Position numbers and translations under genes: made by a program
The notes under the pieces: model-generated
What the model was told of the DNA's origin: nothing
The model's database searches: none
Seen by the model: the letters and a program-made list of their open reading frames with translations, nothing else
Assembly (NCBI RefSeq): GCF_018205975.1
Contig: NZ_CP073577.1
Coordinates: forward strand, 124,001 to 188,000
DNA length: 64,000 nt
Reading direction: 5' to 3'
DNA from: Erythrobacter sp. JK5
Lineage (GTDB): Bacteria; Pseudomonadota; Alphaproteobacteria; Sphingomonadales; Sphingomonadaceae
In this document: positions 45,982 to 54,957 of the stretch, piece by piece
How positions within the stretch are numbered: position 1 is the first letter of the stretch
Layout of the letters: the number at the start of each line of letters is the position of its first letter

Positions 45982-46985
45982 GCCGGATCAAGGAACTGTT
46001 CGCCCGCTCGCTGGTGCTGGTGCCGATTTTCGCAGTCGTGGCGTCGCCCTCGCTGCCCGCGATCGACGCATCCTACGCCGCCGAACTCGGCGCAACCCTG
46101 CCCGATCTGCAGCGCGAGATCGCCGAAATGTCGACCGGCGAAGACCAGCAACTGATGCTTGCCGGCACCGATGCGCAATCGCGCAACGCGCTGATTCCGA
46201 TGATTGGCGGCAGCCATGCGGGACTGTCCGCCTACAGCCCGTTCGCCGCCGGATCGGACAGCTATTCGACCGCGCTCACCTGCATGACGCAGGCGATCTA
46301 TTACGAGGCGGCGAACGAACCCGAGACCGGCAAGCGCGCCGTCGCGCAGGTGGTGATGAACCGCATGCGTCACCCGGCCTATCCCAATTCTGTCTGCGGT
46401 GTGGTCTATCAGGGCGTCAACGCGCGGGTATGCCAGTTCAGTTTCACCTGCGACGGGGCGCTGCTGCGCAAGCCGTTGCAGCGGCAATGGAGCCAATCGC
46501 TGGCGGTGGCGAAGGACGCACTGGCAGGCAGGCAGCTGCCCGAAGTCGGCACGGCGACGCACTACCACGCCGATTACGTGGTGCCGAAATGGGCGTTTAC
46601 GCTGGAAAAACTGAAGGTTATCGGAACGCACATATTCTACCGCTTTCCGGGGCGCGCCGGCCGAAGCGCGGCGTTTCAGGCGCGCTGGTCGCAATCGGAA
46701 CGCATCCCGCAGATCAACTGGGCGCGCTTCGATGCGGATGAGGAAATGGTCGAGGAGCTGGCCGTCATCGAGGAGGACGCGTTCGTCCCTGGCCTCACCG
46801 TCACCGCCGATCCCAAGGACCGGCATGCACCGACCGACGTGGGTGGAAGGATCGACACGACCAAGGAATGGCGGCTGAGCATTCCCGATCCGGTGGGCCA
46901 GAAAGGCAGTTACGCCGCGACGGTCAGCCGCCAGGGAGACCTCGCGGCACCGGGCACCGGGTCCGCAACGGAGAGCGGATCATGA
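45978..46985 (+). CDS. SleB-type cell-wall hydrolase (Hydrolase_2)
   Basis: 335 residues with a hydrophobic leader (about 10-33). The SleB domain spans about residues 98-215: ALTCMTQAIYYEAANEPETG contains the likely catalytic E110, followed by AVAQVVMNRMRHPAYPNSVCGVVYQG and CQFSFTCDG, and THYHADYVVPKWA. These lytic-transglycosylase-like enzymes cut peptidoglycan glycan strands. The C-terminal third is of unknown function. Both ends overlap neighbours by ATGA (45978 and 46982), so it is built into the secretion operon. A role in opening peptidoglycan for the secretion channel or adhesin is inferred. Confidence 0.85.
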   Translation: MSRIKELFARSLVLVPIFAVVASPSLPAIDASYAAELGATLPDLQREIAEMSTGEDQQLMLAGTDAQSRNALIPMIGGSHAGLSAYSPFAAGSDSYSTALTCMTQAIYYEAANEPETGKRAVAQVVMNRMRHPAYPNSVCGVVYQGVNARVCQFSFTCDGALLRKPLQRQWSQSLAVAKDALAGRQLPEVGTATHYHADYVVPKWAFTLEKLKVIGTHIFYRFPGRAGRSAAFQARWSQSERIPQINWARFDADEEMVEELAVIEEDAFVPGLTVTADPKDRHAPTDVGGRIDTTKEWRLSIPDPVGQKGSYAATVSRQGDLAAPGTGSATESGS

Positions 46986-48246
46986 ACGTGCTGGGTTGGT
47001 GGGAGGCGATGGATGCCCCCGCAAGCTGATCGTCTCATCGGCAGTCGGCATGGCGCTGCTGCTCACCTGGTCGGCCATTGCCGAGGTCGACAGCATCACC
47101 CGCGGCACGGGCAAGGTGATCCCGACCAGCAAGGCCCAGCTGGTGCAGCCGGCCGAACCGGCGGTGATCGAGGAGATCCTCGTGCGCGGCGGTCAGACGG
47201 TCAAAAAAGGGCAGTTGCTGGTCAGGCTCGACGATGCGCAGTCCGCATCGGAACTGGGCCAGCTCCAGACCGAGAACCAGCGGCTGGCGGTTCGGGCGCA
47301 GCGGCTCCAGCAGGAAGCGTCGGGCGGGTCGCTCGGCTGCGAGCCTGGTTCGGTGTGCGCGGATGAACAGCGACTGCAGCAGGCGCGGGTTTCGGCTGCG
47401 CGGGCGCGCGAACGCTCGCTCGCGGCAGTGATCGATCAGCGCCGCCGCGATCAGCGCGAGGCCGAAGCCACGATCGCTTCCCTGACCGACAGCGAGAGGC
47501 TGGCGCGCGAACAGGTAAGGATGCTCGAACCGATGGCAGCGCAGGGTATCGTCCCGCGCACCGAATTGCTGACCGCCCAGCGCGAACTGGTCGACGTCCA
47601 GGGACGGCTCTCGGCCGCGCGGCAGGCTTCAGGCCGGGCCGCAGCAGCGATCCGTCAGGCACAGGCCGATCTCAATTCCGCGCGGCTCGATTTCCGCCAG
47701 CAGGCGCTCAACGAGCGCAGCGAGGTATCCACGCGCATCGCAGTCAACGAGGAGACCATTCGCGGAGCCGAGGCGCGCCAGCAGCGCAACGAATTGCGCG
47801 CGCCTGCCGACGGCATCGTCAACGATGTCCAGATCACCACCGAAGGCGGCTTCGTGAATGCCGGCGAAAAGATCATGCAGATCGTTCCGATCGGTGAGAA
47901 ACTGCTGGTCGAAGCCCGCGTCGCGCCGAGCGACATCGCCTTCATCAAGGTCGGAGATCGCGCCAACGTGAAGGTCACGGCCTACGATTTCTCGATCTAT
48001 GGCGGGCTCAACGGGATCGTGCAGCAGGTCTCGGCCGACAGCGTGTTCGACGAGGTCGAGCGCGAAGCCTACTACACCGTCCTGATCGAAACGAACGACG
48101 CCTTCATTACACGCGGCGGCCAGTCGTTCCCGATCGTGCCCGGCATGATCTGCGACGTCGAAATCCTCACCGGACGGCGGACGATCCTGAGTTACCTGAT
48201 GAAACCGGTGGCCAAGGCGTTCGACCGGGCGCTGACCGAGCGATAG
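46982..48246 (+). CDS. HlyD-family membrane-fusion protein of type I secretion (LapC-like), frameshifted near the start
   Basis: The ATG at 46982 overlaps the hydrolase stop, but as given it reads only 15 codons (MNVLGWWEAMDAPAS). Adding one C to the C5 run at 47016-47020 gives LGWWEAMDAPRKLIVSS and joins the long frame, for about 421 residues. A TTG at 46996 in the long frame is the only alternative and lacks the family N-terminus. Features: one membrane helix (about 20-37), a barrel strand GKVIPTSKAQLVQ, long coiled coil (about 90-245) and the C-terminal RELRAPADGIVNDVQI and GMICDVEILTGRRTILSYLMKP typical of HlyD/LapC. It links the ABC transporter to the TolC-like duct. Confidence 0.87.
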
Positions 48247-48273
48247 GCCCGGCGACGCGCGCAATCGCCCGGT

Positions 48274-49206
48274 TCAATAGCCGTGCAGCCAGGCGGCTTC
48301 AGCGTTGAAGCTCAGCACCGGATTGTAATCGTGCGACAATCGTCCGTCGAGCAGCTTATCGGTGGTATTGTCGAGCACGACGTAGCGATCGTCGAGCTTG
48401 ACCACCAGCAGGGCATGATCCGCCCGGCGGACCGTGTCGCGCGCGATCGTGAGGTACATGTCGCGGCGGGGAACACCGGCGGCGGCCAGCAGCTGCATCT
48501 TCGCCAGCGCAATGTCCTCGCAATCGCCCTTGCCCAGCAACAGCGTCAGCCGCGCCCCGGCCCAGTAGTCGGCCCGGCCGTAAAGCTCGCGGTCCTCGAC
48601 GTAGCGGATCTTGCGATTGACCCAGCGATTGACGCTGGACACCAGTTCCGTCGTCGCTTTGCCCTCGGCGCTGGCGCGCAGGGCAGGCCGGGCCGAGATC
48701 CGTTCGGATCGCACCCGGCGCCAGTCGCGGTCGAAATTCGTCCTGCCGATCCGTACGCGCTTGGAAGCGAGGAAATCGTCGTTCGAGAGGCGGTCGAGCG
48801 GGGATGCTGCGGCGCTCACGGCGAGTTCCCCGAACGGGCGCGCGCAGTCGCGCGGGCCCGAAGCTGCAGGTTGCAGCGGTTCGACCGCCAGGCTCGGCGA
48901 AGCGATCACGGCGATCTCGTTTGACTGGGATTGTTGCATGCGCATCCGGTCGAGCGCGCTCATCTCGCCGCCGAGAATGGCGGCTCCCTTCGAAAGAGAA
49001 GGGCCGGCGATGGCCGGTTGCGACAGCACAATGCCTTGCGATGGCGCGGTCGGGCATGTCATCTGCGATGTGGCGGCCGCAATCACGCTTTCGCTGAGCG
49101 ACAGCGGCACGCGCGCGCTCGCGCTGGCCGACCCGAACGCCGTCAATACGGCGATGGTGCCAAGCGCGGTCCGCGCCGCATTTCCGAGATGACCCGACAG
49201 GTGCAT
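48274..49206 (-). CDS. LapG-like periplasmic transglutaminase-type cysteine protease (BTLCP family)
   Basis: 310 residues with a probable signal peptide (hydrophobic 12-27). The C-terminal half is a bacterial transglutaminase-like cysteine proteinase: C229 in GKGDCEDIA, H264 in RADHALLVV and D279 in VVLDNTTD form the triad, and NRKIRYVED and YWAGARLTLLL are family elements. In Pseudomonas, LapG cuts LapA after a dialanine motif to release the adhesin when c-di-GMP falls. Here the gene converges on the secretion operon (27 bases after its stop), which makes the adhesin the likely target. A LapD-type receptor is not in the window. The unusually long region before the protease domain (to about residue 150) is not recognised. 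Confidence 0.87.
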   Translation of the reverse strand: MHLSGHLGNAARTALGTIAVLTAFGSASASARVPLSLSESVIAAATSQMTCPTAPSQGIVLSQPAIAGPSLSKGAAILGGEMSALDRMRMQQSQSNEIAVIASPSLAVEPLQPAASGPRDCARPFGELAVSAAASPLDRLSNDDFLASKRVRIGRTNFDRDWRRVRSERISARPALRASAEGKATTELVSSVNRWVNRKIRYVEDRELYGRADYWAGARLTLLLGKGDCEDIALAKMQLLAAAGVPRRDMYLTIARDTVRRADHALLVVKLDDRYVVLDNTTDKLLDGRLSHDYNPVLSFNAEAAWLHGY

Positions 49207-49561
49207 ATACGTGGATTTGCACAGGCCGACGAAAGGTTCGGTTTGCAGATGCGGTTAATTCGCCAATAACCACGATCGGGTTTTCAGGCCTCGGAAGTCC
49301 CGGATCGAAGACTCGGATCGGTATCGCCCTGATGGCTCAGGATCTGGCCCGAGCCGAAGCTGCACGGTTGCATTTCCGCAGCCAACGCGGCGACGGATTC
49401 GGGCGAGCAACCCAGCAGTGCGGCAAGTGCCGAGGCGCGTTCGGAGACGTCGATTCGTCCAGCATGCTTCGCGCGTCGCGATAGCCAAGCCGCATCGTGA
49501 GGCCGATCCGGTCTCTGCGCGAGGGTTTGCCAAACGCAACTGGCTGTTTCATCACGACACC
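49207..49561. other. 355-base divergent intergenic region with a possible cNMP-binding-domain remnant
   Basis: It separates the LapG-like gene from the 5-oxoprolinase gene. On the minus strand, 49284-49442 reads ALAALLGCSPESVAALA then CSFGSGQILSHQGDTDP, which resembles the first helix and strands of a Crp/Fnr sensor domain, and then stops. No ribosome site or DNA-binding domain is seen, so this may be a gene fragment or a chance likeness. No clear promoter was identified. Confidence 0.35.
49284..49442 (-). pseudogene. possible truncated cyclic-nucleotide-binding domain fragment
   Basis: About 50 codons on the minus strand look like the N-terminal part of a Crp/Fnr sensor (hydrophobic helix, then FxxGxxLxxQGD). 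The only upstream start in frame (49568) would overlap the oxoprolinase start. The remainder of the domain and the helix-turn-helix are missing. Weak evidence. Confidence 0.25.
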
Positions 49562-52500
49562 ATGGCAAATTCCCGCAGCGTGGCCGAGACCGGCCCCTGG
49601 CAGTTCTGGATCGATCGCGGCGGGACCTTCACCGATATCGTGGCGCGCACGCCGGATGGTGCATTGGTGACGCGCAAGTACCTGTCCGAGAATCCGGAAC
49701 ACTACGACGACGCCGCACTCCACGGAATGCGCGAGCTGACCGGCGAGAATGAGCTTACATTCGAAACGATTCGTTCGATCCGAATGGGCACGACGGTCGC
49801 AACCAATGCGCTGCTGGGACGCAAGGGCGAGCCGGTGCTGCTCGCGATCACCCGAGGATTGGGCGACGTGCTGGAAATCGGGACGCAGGCCCGGCCCGAT
49901 ACGTTCGCGCTCGATATCCGCAAGCCGGCGCCGCTCTATGCCGATGTGATCGAGATCGCCGAACGGGTGAGGGCCGACGGCACGGTCGAGACCCCGCTCG
50001 ACCTCGATCAGGCCAGAAGGGTGTTGGACGCGGCCTACGCCAGGGGCCTGCGCGCGGTCGCGATCGTGCTGATGCACGGTTATCGTTACCCGGAGCACGA
50101 ACGCGCGCTGGCCGGGCTGGCGCGGGAAATAGGTTTCACCCAGGTCTCGACCAGCCACGAGGTCAGCCCGCTGACCAAGATCGTTCCGCGCGGCGAAACC
50201 AGCGTGGTCGACGCCTATTTGACCCCGATCCTGCGCGATTATGTCGACCGGATTGCCGAGGCTTTCGAAGATGCGCGCGCTCCCGGACAATTGCTGTTCA
50301 TGCAGAGCTCCGGCGGGCTCACCGATGCGGCCAGGTTTCGCGGGCGCGACGCGATCCTGTCCGGACCGGCGGGCGGGATTGTCGGCTGCGTCGAGACGGC
50401 ACGGCGGGCCGGGTTCGACAAGGTCATCGGCTTCGACATGGGCGGCACCTCGACCGATGTCTCGCATTACGCCGGGACGCTCGAGAAGGTCTACGAAACC
50501 GAAGTCGCGGGCGCGAAGATGCGCGTCCCGATGCTGCACATCCACACCGTCGCAGCAGGCGGCGGATCGATCCTGAAATACGAGGACGGACGGCTTCGCG
50601 TCGGGCCGGAAAGCGCCGGGGCCGATCCGGGGCCGGCCTGCTACCGGCGCGGCGGGCCGCTGGCGGTGACCGATATTAACGCCTGCCTCGGCAAGCTCGA
50701 TCCGGAGCATTTCCCAAAGATATTCGGGCCGGACCAGTCGCAGCCGCTTGACGCGGAGGCCTCGCGAGCAGGCTTTGCCACGATTGCGGACGAGCTGGGC
50801 GACGGTCGCTCGCCGGAGGAAATCGCCGAGGGATTCCTCGCCATCGCCAACGAGCATATGGCGCAGGCGATCAAGCAGATCTCGACCGCGCGCGGGCACG
50901 ACGTGAAGGACTACGTGCTCAACTGCTTTGGCGGGGCAGGGGGTCAGCATGCATGTCTCGTGGCCGAGCGGCTGGGGATCGGGCGTATCATGATCCACCC
51001 GTTTGCGGGGGTGCTCTCGGCCTACGGCATGGGCTTGGCGAAGACCGAGGTGGAGCGGCAGCGCGTGATCGGGGAGCCGCTGTCGCCGGACTTGCTGGAA
51101 GACGTCAGCGGTGCGGTCGCTGAACTGGAAGCCGAGACAGGTCGGGAACTCGCCGAGCAGGGCGTCGCATTCGACCAGGTCTCGCACAGGGCGAGCGCGC
51201 TGATGCGATATGCGCGGACCGAAACGGCCATCAGGGTCCCGATTTCCGACGCCGACACAATGGAGGTGGGGTTCGATCGATTGCATCGCCAGCAATTCGG
51301 CTTTGCCGCGCCGGAAAAGGTCCTGCTGCTCGACACGCTCATCGTCGAAAGCGAGGCGGGTGGAAGCGAAAACACGCCTCGACCTGATTCCACCATCAGC
51401 GACCACGAGCCGCAGGCGCAATCGGTCACTCGGTTTTATTCGAAAGGCGGGTGGCACGACGCACCGCTGTTCGATCGCGATTCGCTCCAAACCGGACACG
51501 CAATCGGAGGACCGGCGATCGTTATAGAGACGACCGGCACCGTCGTGATCGAGCCGGGCTGGGAGGCAAGGGTCGATGGCGAAGGCTGCCTGATCCTGTC
51601 GAACCGCGACGCATCAGCAGCCAGCCAGCAGCGCGGCACCGCTTTCGATCCGGTCACGCTGGAAATCTTCGCGAACCTGTTCATGTCGATCGCCGAGCAG
51701 ATGGGGATCGTGCTGCGCAACACCGCGCAATCGGTGAATGTGAAGGAACGCCTCGATTTCTCCTGCGCGATCTTCGATGCGGGCGGCAATCTCGTCGCCA
51801 ACGCTCCGCACGTGCCGGTCCATCTCGGTTCAATGGATGCGAGCGTGAAGACCATCATCGCAGGCGGCGCGGCGATCGAACCGGGCGACGCCTTCGTGCA
51901 CAACAACCCGCACAAGGGCGGATCGCACCTGCCCGATGTCACGGTCGTTTCCCCGGTGTTCAACGAGGCCGACAGCGAAGTGCTGTTCTATGTCGCCAGT
52001 CGCGCACATCACGAGGATATCGGCGGGATCAGCCCCGGCTCGATGTCTCCGCTGGGCCGCACCATCGGCGACGAAGGTATCCTGCTCGACAATGTGAAGC
52101 TGGTCGAAGGCGGCGCGTTCCAGACCGCTCGGATCGAGCGCATCCTCGGCGACAGCCCGCATCCGGCGCGCAATATCGCGCAGAATATCGCCGACCTGAT
52201 GGCGCAGGTCGCAGCCAACGCTGCGGGCGCGGGCGAGTTGCGCAAGCTGGTGGCGCAATACGGCCTCGCCGTGGTTCAGGCCTATATGGGCCACATCCAG
52301 GACACCGCCGAGGCTGCCGTGCGCAGGGTCATCGGCGAAATCGAGCGGGGCCAGTTCGCGCTCCAGCTCGATTCAGGCGCCGCAATCAAGGTGGCAATTG
52401 CGCCTGACCGCGAAACCGGCACGGCTACCATCGACTTCACCGGCACCAGCCCGCAGCAGGACAGCGCCTTCAACGCGCCGCCTGCGGTAACCCGCGCGGC

Positions 52501-53176
52501 AGTGCTCTACGTCTTCCGCTGCCTGATCGACGACGACATTCCCTTGAACGCCGGGTGCATGAAGCCGCTGAAAACCGTCGTGCCCGAAGGATCGATGCTC
52601 AATCCTGCCCCTGACGCAGCCGTGGTTGCGGGCAATGTCGAGACCAGCCAGGCGATCACCGATGCGCTGTTCGCAGCATTGGGTCGGCTCGGGACAAGCC
52701 AGGGGACGATGAACAATCTCACTTTCGGCAATGCCACGCGGCAATATTACGAAACCATCTGTTCCGGTGCACCCGCCGGGCCGGGCTTCCATGGCGCAGC
52801 GGCGGTGCACACGCATATGACCAACACCCGCATGACCGACCCGGAAGTGCTCGAAAACCGCTATCCGGTCGTGCTCGACTCGTTCCGGATCGATCGCGGA
52901 TCGGGCGGTAAGGGCGAATGGAACGCGGGCGACGGGGTGACTCGCGCAATCCGGTTTCTCGAGCCGATGGAATGTTCGATCCTGTCCGAGCACCGCTCGG
53001 TTCCGCCACCGGGGATCGCGGGCGGGGCGGACGGACGATTGGGACGCAACTGGATCGAACGGGAGGACGGATCGATGGTGCATCTTGGTGGCTGCGATCA
53101 GGCCGACGTCGAAGCGGGTGACCGGATCGTGATCCGCACGCCGACCGGCGGCGGCTTCGGAGCATCGAAAGCATGA
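49562..53176 (+). CDS. 5-oxoprolinase (ATP-hydrolysing), HyuA-HyuB fused form
   Basis: 1,204 residues from the ATG at 49562; an in-frame extension to 49418 has no family character. The HyuA half starts WIDRGGTFTDIVA and contains GFDMGGTSTDVSHY and HIHTVAAGGGS; the HyuB half starts near residue 700 (FDPVTLEIFANLFMSIAEQMG) and contains HNNPHKGGSHLPDV and GAGDPGP-like elements. Fusion of both halves and the length are those of OPLAH-type 5-oxoprolinases, which open 5-oxo-L-proline to glutamate using ATP. Related N-methylhydantoinases and acetone carboxylase subunits are usually split. Overlaps the transporter by ATGA, implying a shared substrate pathway. Cytoplasmic. Confidence 0.88.
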   Translation: MANSRSVAETGPWQFWIDRGGTFTDIVARTPDGALVTRKYLSENPEHYDDAALHGMRELTGENELTFETIRSIRMGTTVATNALLGRKGEPVLLAITRGLGDVLEIGTQARPDTFALDIRKPAPLYADVIEIAERVRADGTVETPLDLDQARRVLDAAYARGLRAVAIVLMHGYRYPEHERALAGLAREIGFTQVSTSHEVSPLTKIVPRGETSVVDAYLTPILRDYVDRIAEAFEDARAPGQLLFMQSSGGLTDAARFRGRDAILSGPAGGIVGCVETARRAGFDKVIGFDMGGTSTDVSHYAGTLEKVYETEVAGAKMRVPMLHIHTVAAGGGSILKYEDGRLRVGPESAGADPGPACYRRGGPLAVTDINACLGKLDPEHFPKIFGPDQSQPLDAEASRAGFATIADELGDGRSPEEIAEGFLAIANEHMAQAIKQISTARGHDVKDYVLNCFGGAGGQHACLVAERLGIGRIMIHPFAGVLSAYGMGLAKTEVERQRVIGEPLSPDLLEDVSGAVAELEAETGRELAEQGVAFDQVSHRASALMRYARTETAIRVPISDADTMEVGFDRLHRQQFGFAAPEKVLLLDTLIVESEAGGSENTPRPDSTISDHEPQAQSVTRFYSKGGWHDAPLFDRDSLQTGHAIGGPAIVIETTGTVVIEPGWEARVDGEGCLILSNRDASAASQQRGTAFDPVTLEIFANLFMSIAEQMGIVLRNTAQSVNVKERLDFSCAIFDAGGNLVANAPHVPVHLGSMDASVKTIIAGGAAIEPGDAFVHNNPHKGGSHLPDVTVVSPVFNEADSEVLFYVASRAHHEDIGGISPGSMSPLGRTIGDEGILLDNVKLVEGGAFQTARIERILGDSPHPARNIAQNIADLMAQVAANAAGAGELRKLVAQYGLAVVQAYMGHIQDTAEAAVRRVIGEIERGQFALQLDSGAAIKVAIAPDRETGTATIDFTGTSPQQDSAFNAPPAVTRAAVLYVFRCLIDDDIPLNAGCMKPLKTVVPEGSMLNPAPDAAVVAGNVETSQAITDALFAALGRLGTSQGTMNNLTFGNATRQYYETICSGAPAGPGFHGAAAVHTHMTNTRMTDPEVLENRYPVVLDSFRIDRGSGGKGEWNAGDGVTRAIRFLEPMECSILSEHRSVPPPGIAGGADGRLGRNWIEREDGSMVHLGGCDQADVEAGDRIVIRTPTGGGFGASKA

Positions 53177-54396
53177 GCATCGCCCAGCGGCTTCGCAATG
53201 TCGGCCCCGGGGCGATGGTCACCGCGGCGTTCATCGGTCCCGGCACCGTCACCGCCTGCACGCTGGCGGGCGCGCATTTCGGCTATGCGCTGCTGTGGGC
53301 GCTGCTGTTCGCGACCGTGGCGACGATGGTGTTGCAGGAGATGTCCGCGCGGCTGGGCGTGGTCGCGCAAAAGGGGCTGGGCGAGGCGCTCGCCGAATTG
53401 CTCAGGAGTTCGCCCTGGCGCTGGCCGCTGATCGCGCTGGTGATCGTCGCGCTCTATATCGGCAACGCCGCCTATGAGGGCGGAAACCTGTCAGGCGCGG
53501 CTCTGGGGATCGCAGCAATCGCAGGGGAGGGCGACGCGGCGTTCCGGCTCAGCGTCGCCGCGATTGCTGCCCTGTCGGCCCTGCTGCTGTGGACCGGCAG
53601 CTACCGCCAGATCGAAGCGGCGTTGATCGCGCTGGTGGCTTTCATGACGCTCGCTTTCGTTGCCACCTTTGCGGTCGTGCGACCGGAGCTGGGTGCGCTG
53701 CTGGCCGGACTGGTTGTGCCGAGAATACCCGAAGGCGCATTGCTCACGGTGATCGCGCTGATCGGCACCACGGTCGTTCCCTACAATTTGTTTCTCCACG
53801 CCAGCGCGGCAAAGGCGAAGTGGTCGCGCCCCGAAGACCTTCCCGCGGTGCGGATCGACACGATGGTCACGGTCGGGATCGGCGGATTGATCGGCATCCT
53901 GATCGTTTCGACCGCCGCCGCCAGCCTGTTCGCCTTCGCAGTCGCGGTCGAGAGTGCGGCCGATATGGCGACGCAGTTCGAACCGCTGTTCGGTCCGCAT
54001 GCCAAGTACCTGATGGGCGCGGGACTCTTCGCCGCCGGGCTGACCAGCTCGATCACCGCGCCGCTCGCGACTGGCTATGCCGTAAGCGAGATATTCGAAG
54101 TCGTGCCAGAACGCAGGCAGCGCACTTTGCGGATGGTTGCGCTCAGCGTGATCGCCATCGGCGCAGGGCTGGCGCTCACCGGCATTCGCCCGGTCACGAT
54201 CATCCTCTCCGCACAGTTCGCCAACGGGTTACTGCTGCCGGTGGTCGCCGCGTTCCTGCTGTTCGCCATGAACCAGACGCAGATACTCGGCCAGTTCATC
54301 AACAGCCGGACAGCCAACGCGCTGGGGGGCGCGGTGGTGCTGGTCGCGGCGGGCCTTGGCCTGCGCCTGATCCTGAGCGCTGCCGGTTGGCTTTAA
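53173..54396 (+). CDS. NRAMP-superfamily transporter with non-canonical substrate site
   Basis: 407 residues with about 11 membrane helices. The first helix reads FIGPGTVTACTLAGA where metal-transporting NRAMPs have DPGN, and the sixth reads TTVVPYNLFLHAS where they have a methionine in MPHN. The Asp, Asn and Met that bind manganese or iron are thus replaced, placing the protein in a branch that may not carry transition metals. Its start overlaps the 5-oxoprolinase stop (ATGA), so transport of 5-oxoproline or another organic substrate is a reasonable hypothesis, not a demonstrated one. Confidence 0.85.
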   Translation: MSIAQRLRNVGPGAMVTAAFIGPGTVTACTLAGAHFGYALLWALLFATVATMVLQEMSARLGVVAQKGLGEALAELLRSSPWRWPLIALVIVALYIGNAAYEGGNLSGAALGIAAIAGEGDAAFRLSVAAIAALSALLLWTGSYRQIEAALIALVAFMTLAFVATFAVVRPELGALLAGLVVPRIPEGALLTVIALIGTTVVPYNLFLHASAAKAKWSRPEDLPAVRIDTMVTVGIGGLIGILIVSTAAASLFAFAVAVESAADMATQFEPLFGPHAKYLMGAGLFAAGLTSSITAPLATGYAVSEIFEVVPERRQRTLRMVALSVIAIGAGLALTGIRPVTIILSAQFANGLLLPVVAAFLLFAMNQTQILGQFINSRTANALGGAVVLVAAGLGLRLILSAAGWL

Positions 54397-54474
54397 ATCT
54401 CGCCCTTCCCTTGCGTCACGCTTGCAGATAGGTTGCGCCAAGCAACCGAGCGCCGCAATCCGGAGAATACCCCA

Positions 54475-54954
54475 ATGGCGAGTTTCACCTTGAACGGGCA
54501 GGCGACCACTGCCGATGTCGATCCGGCGATGCCGATCCTGTGGGTGGTGCGCGAGAAACTGGGGCTGAACGGCACCAAATTCGGCTGCGGCATCGCGCAA
54601 TGCGGGGCCTGCACCGTGCATCTCGATGGCCAGCCGGTGCGCAGCTGCTCGACGCCGATCGCAGAAGCCGAGGGACGCGCCATCACCACTATCGAGGGGA
54701 TCGGCGGTCCTGAGGGAGAGCTCACCGCCGTCCAGCAAGCCTGGGTCAGCGAACAGGTGCCGCAATGCGGATATTGCCAGTCCGGCCAGATCATGAGCGC
54801 GACCGCCTTGCTGCGCGACAATCCAAGCCCGACCGACGCGCAGATCGATGCCGCGATGGCGGGCAATATCTGCCGCTGCGGGACCTACACCCGGATCCGC
54901 CGCGCGATCAAAGTCGCGGCCGGCCAGATCGAACCGCGCCAAGAGGAGGCCTGA
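54475..54954 (+). CDS. [2Fe-2S] small subunit of a periplasmic molybdenum hydroxylase (IorA-like)
   Basis: 159 residues, start at 54475 with CGGAGAA upstream. The N-terminal plant-type cluster is in [15 protein letters not shown] with a later SCSTP cysteine, and the C-terminal cluster in [11 protein letters not shown] and NICRCGTY. This two-cluster arrangement is that of isoquinoline 1-oxidoreductase alpha subunits and related aldehyde oxidases. No signal peptide; it is probably exported in complex with the Tat-bearing large subunit encoded 3 bases downstream. Confidence 0.92.
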   Translation: MASFTLNGQATTADVDPAMPILWVVREKLGLNGTKFGCGIAQCGACTVHLDGQPVRSCSTPIAEAEGRAITTIEGIGGPEGELTAVQQAWVSEQVPQCGYCQSGQIMSATALLRDNPSPTDAQIDAAMAGNICRCGTYTRIRRAIKVAAGQIEPRQEEA

Positions 54955-54957
54955 GCC

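Noticed and set aside
49337..51499. 720-codon minus-strand open frame
   Set aside because: Antisense to 5-oxoprolinase, whose plus-strand motifs are unmistakable.
53173..54396. Manganese/iron transporter MntH
   Set aside because: The metal-ligating Asp and Asn of helix 1 and Met of helix 6 are replaced, so a plain MntH call is not supported.
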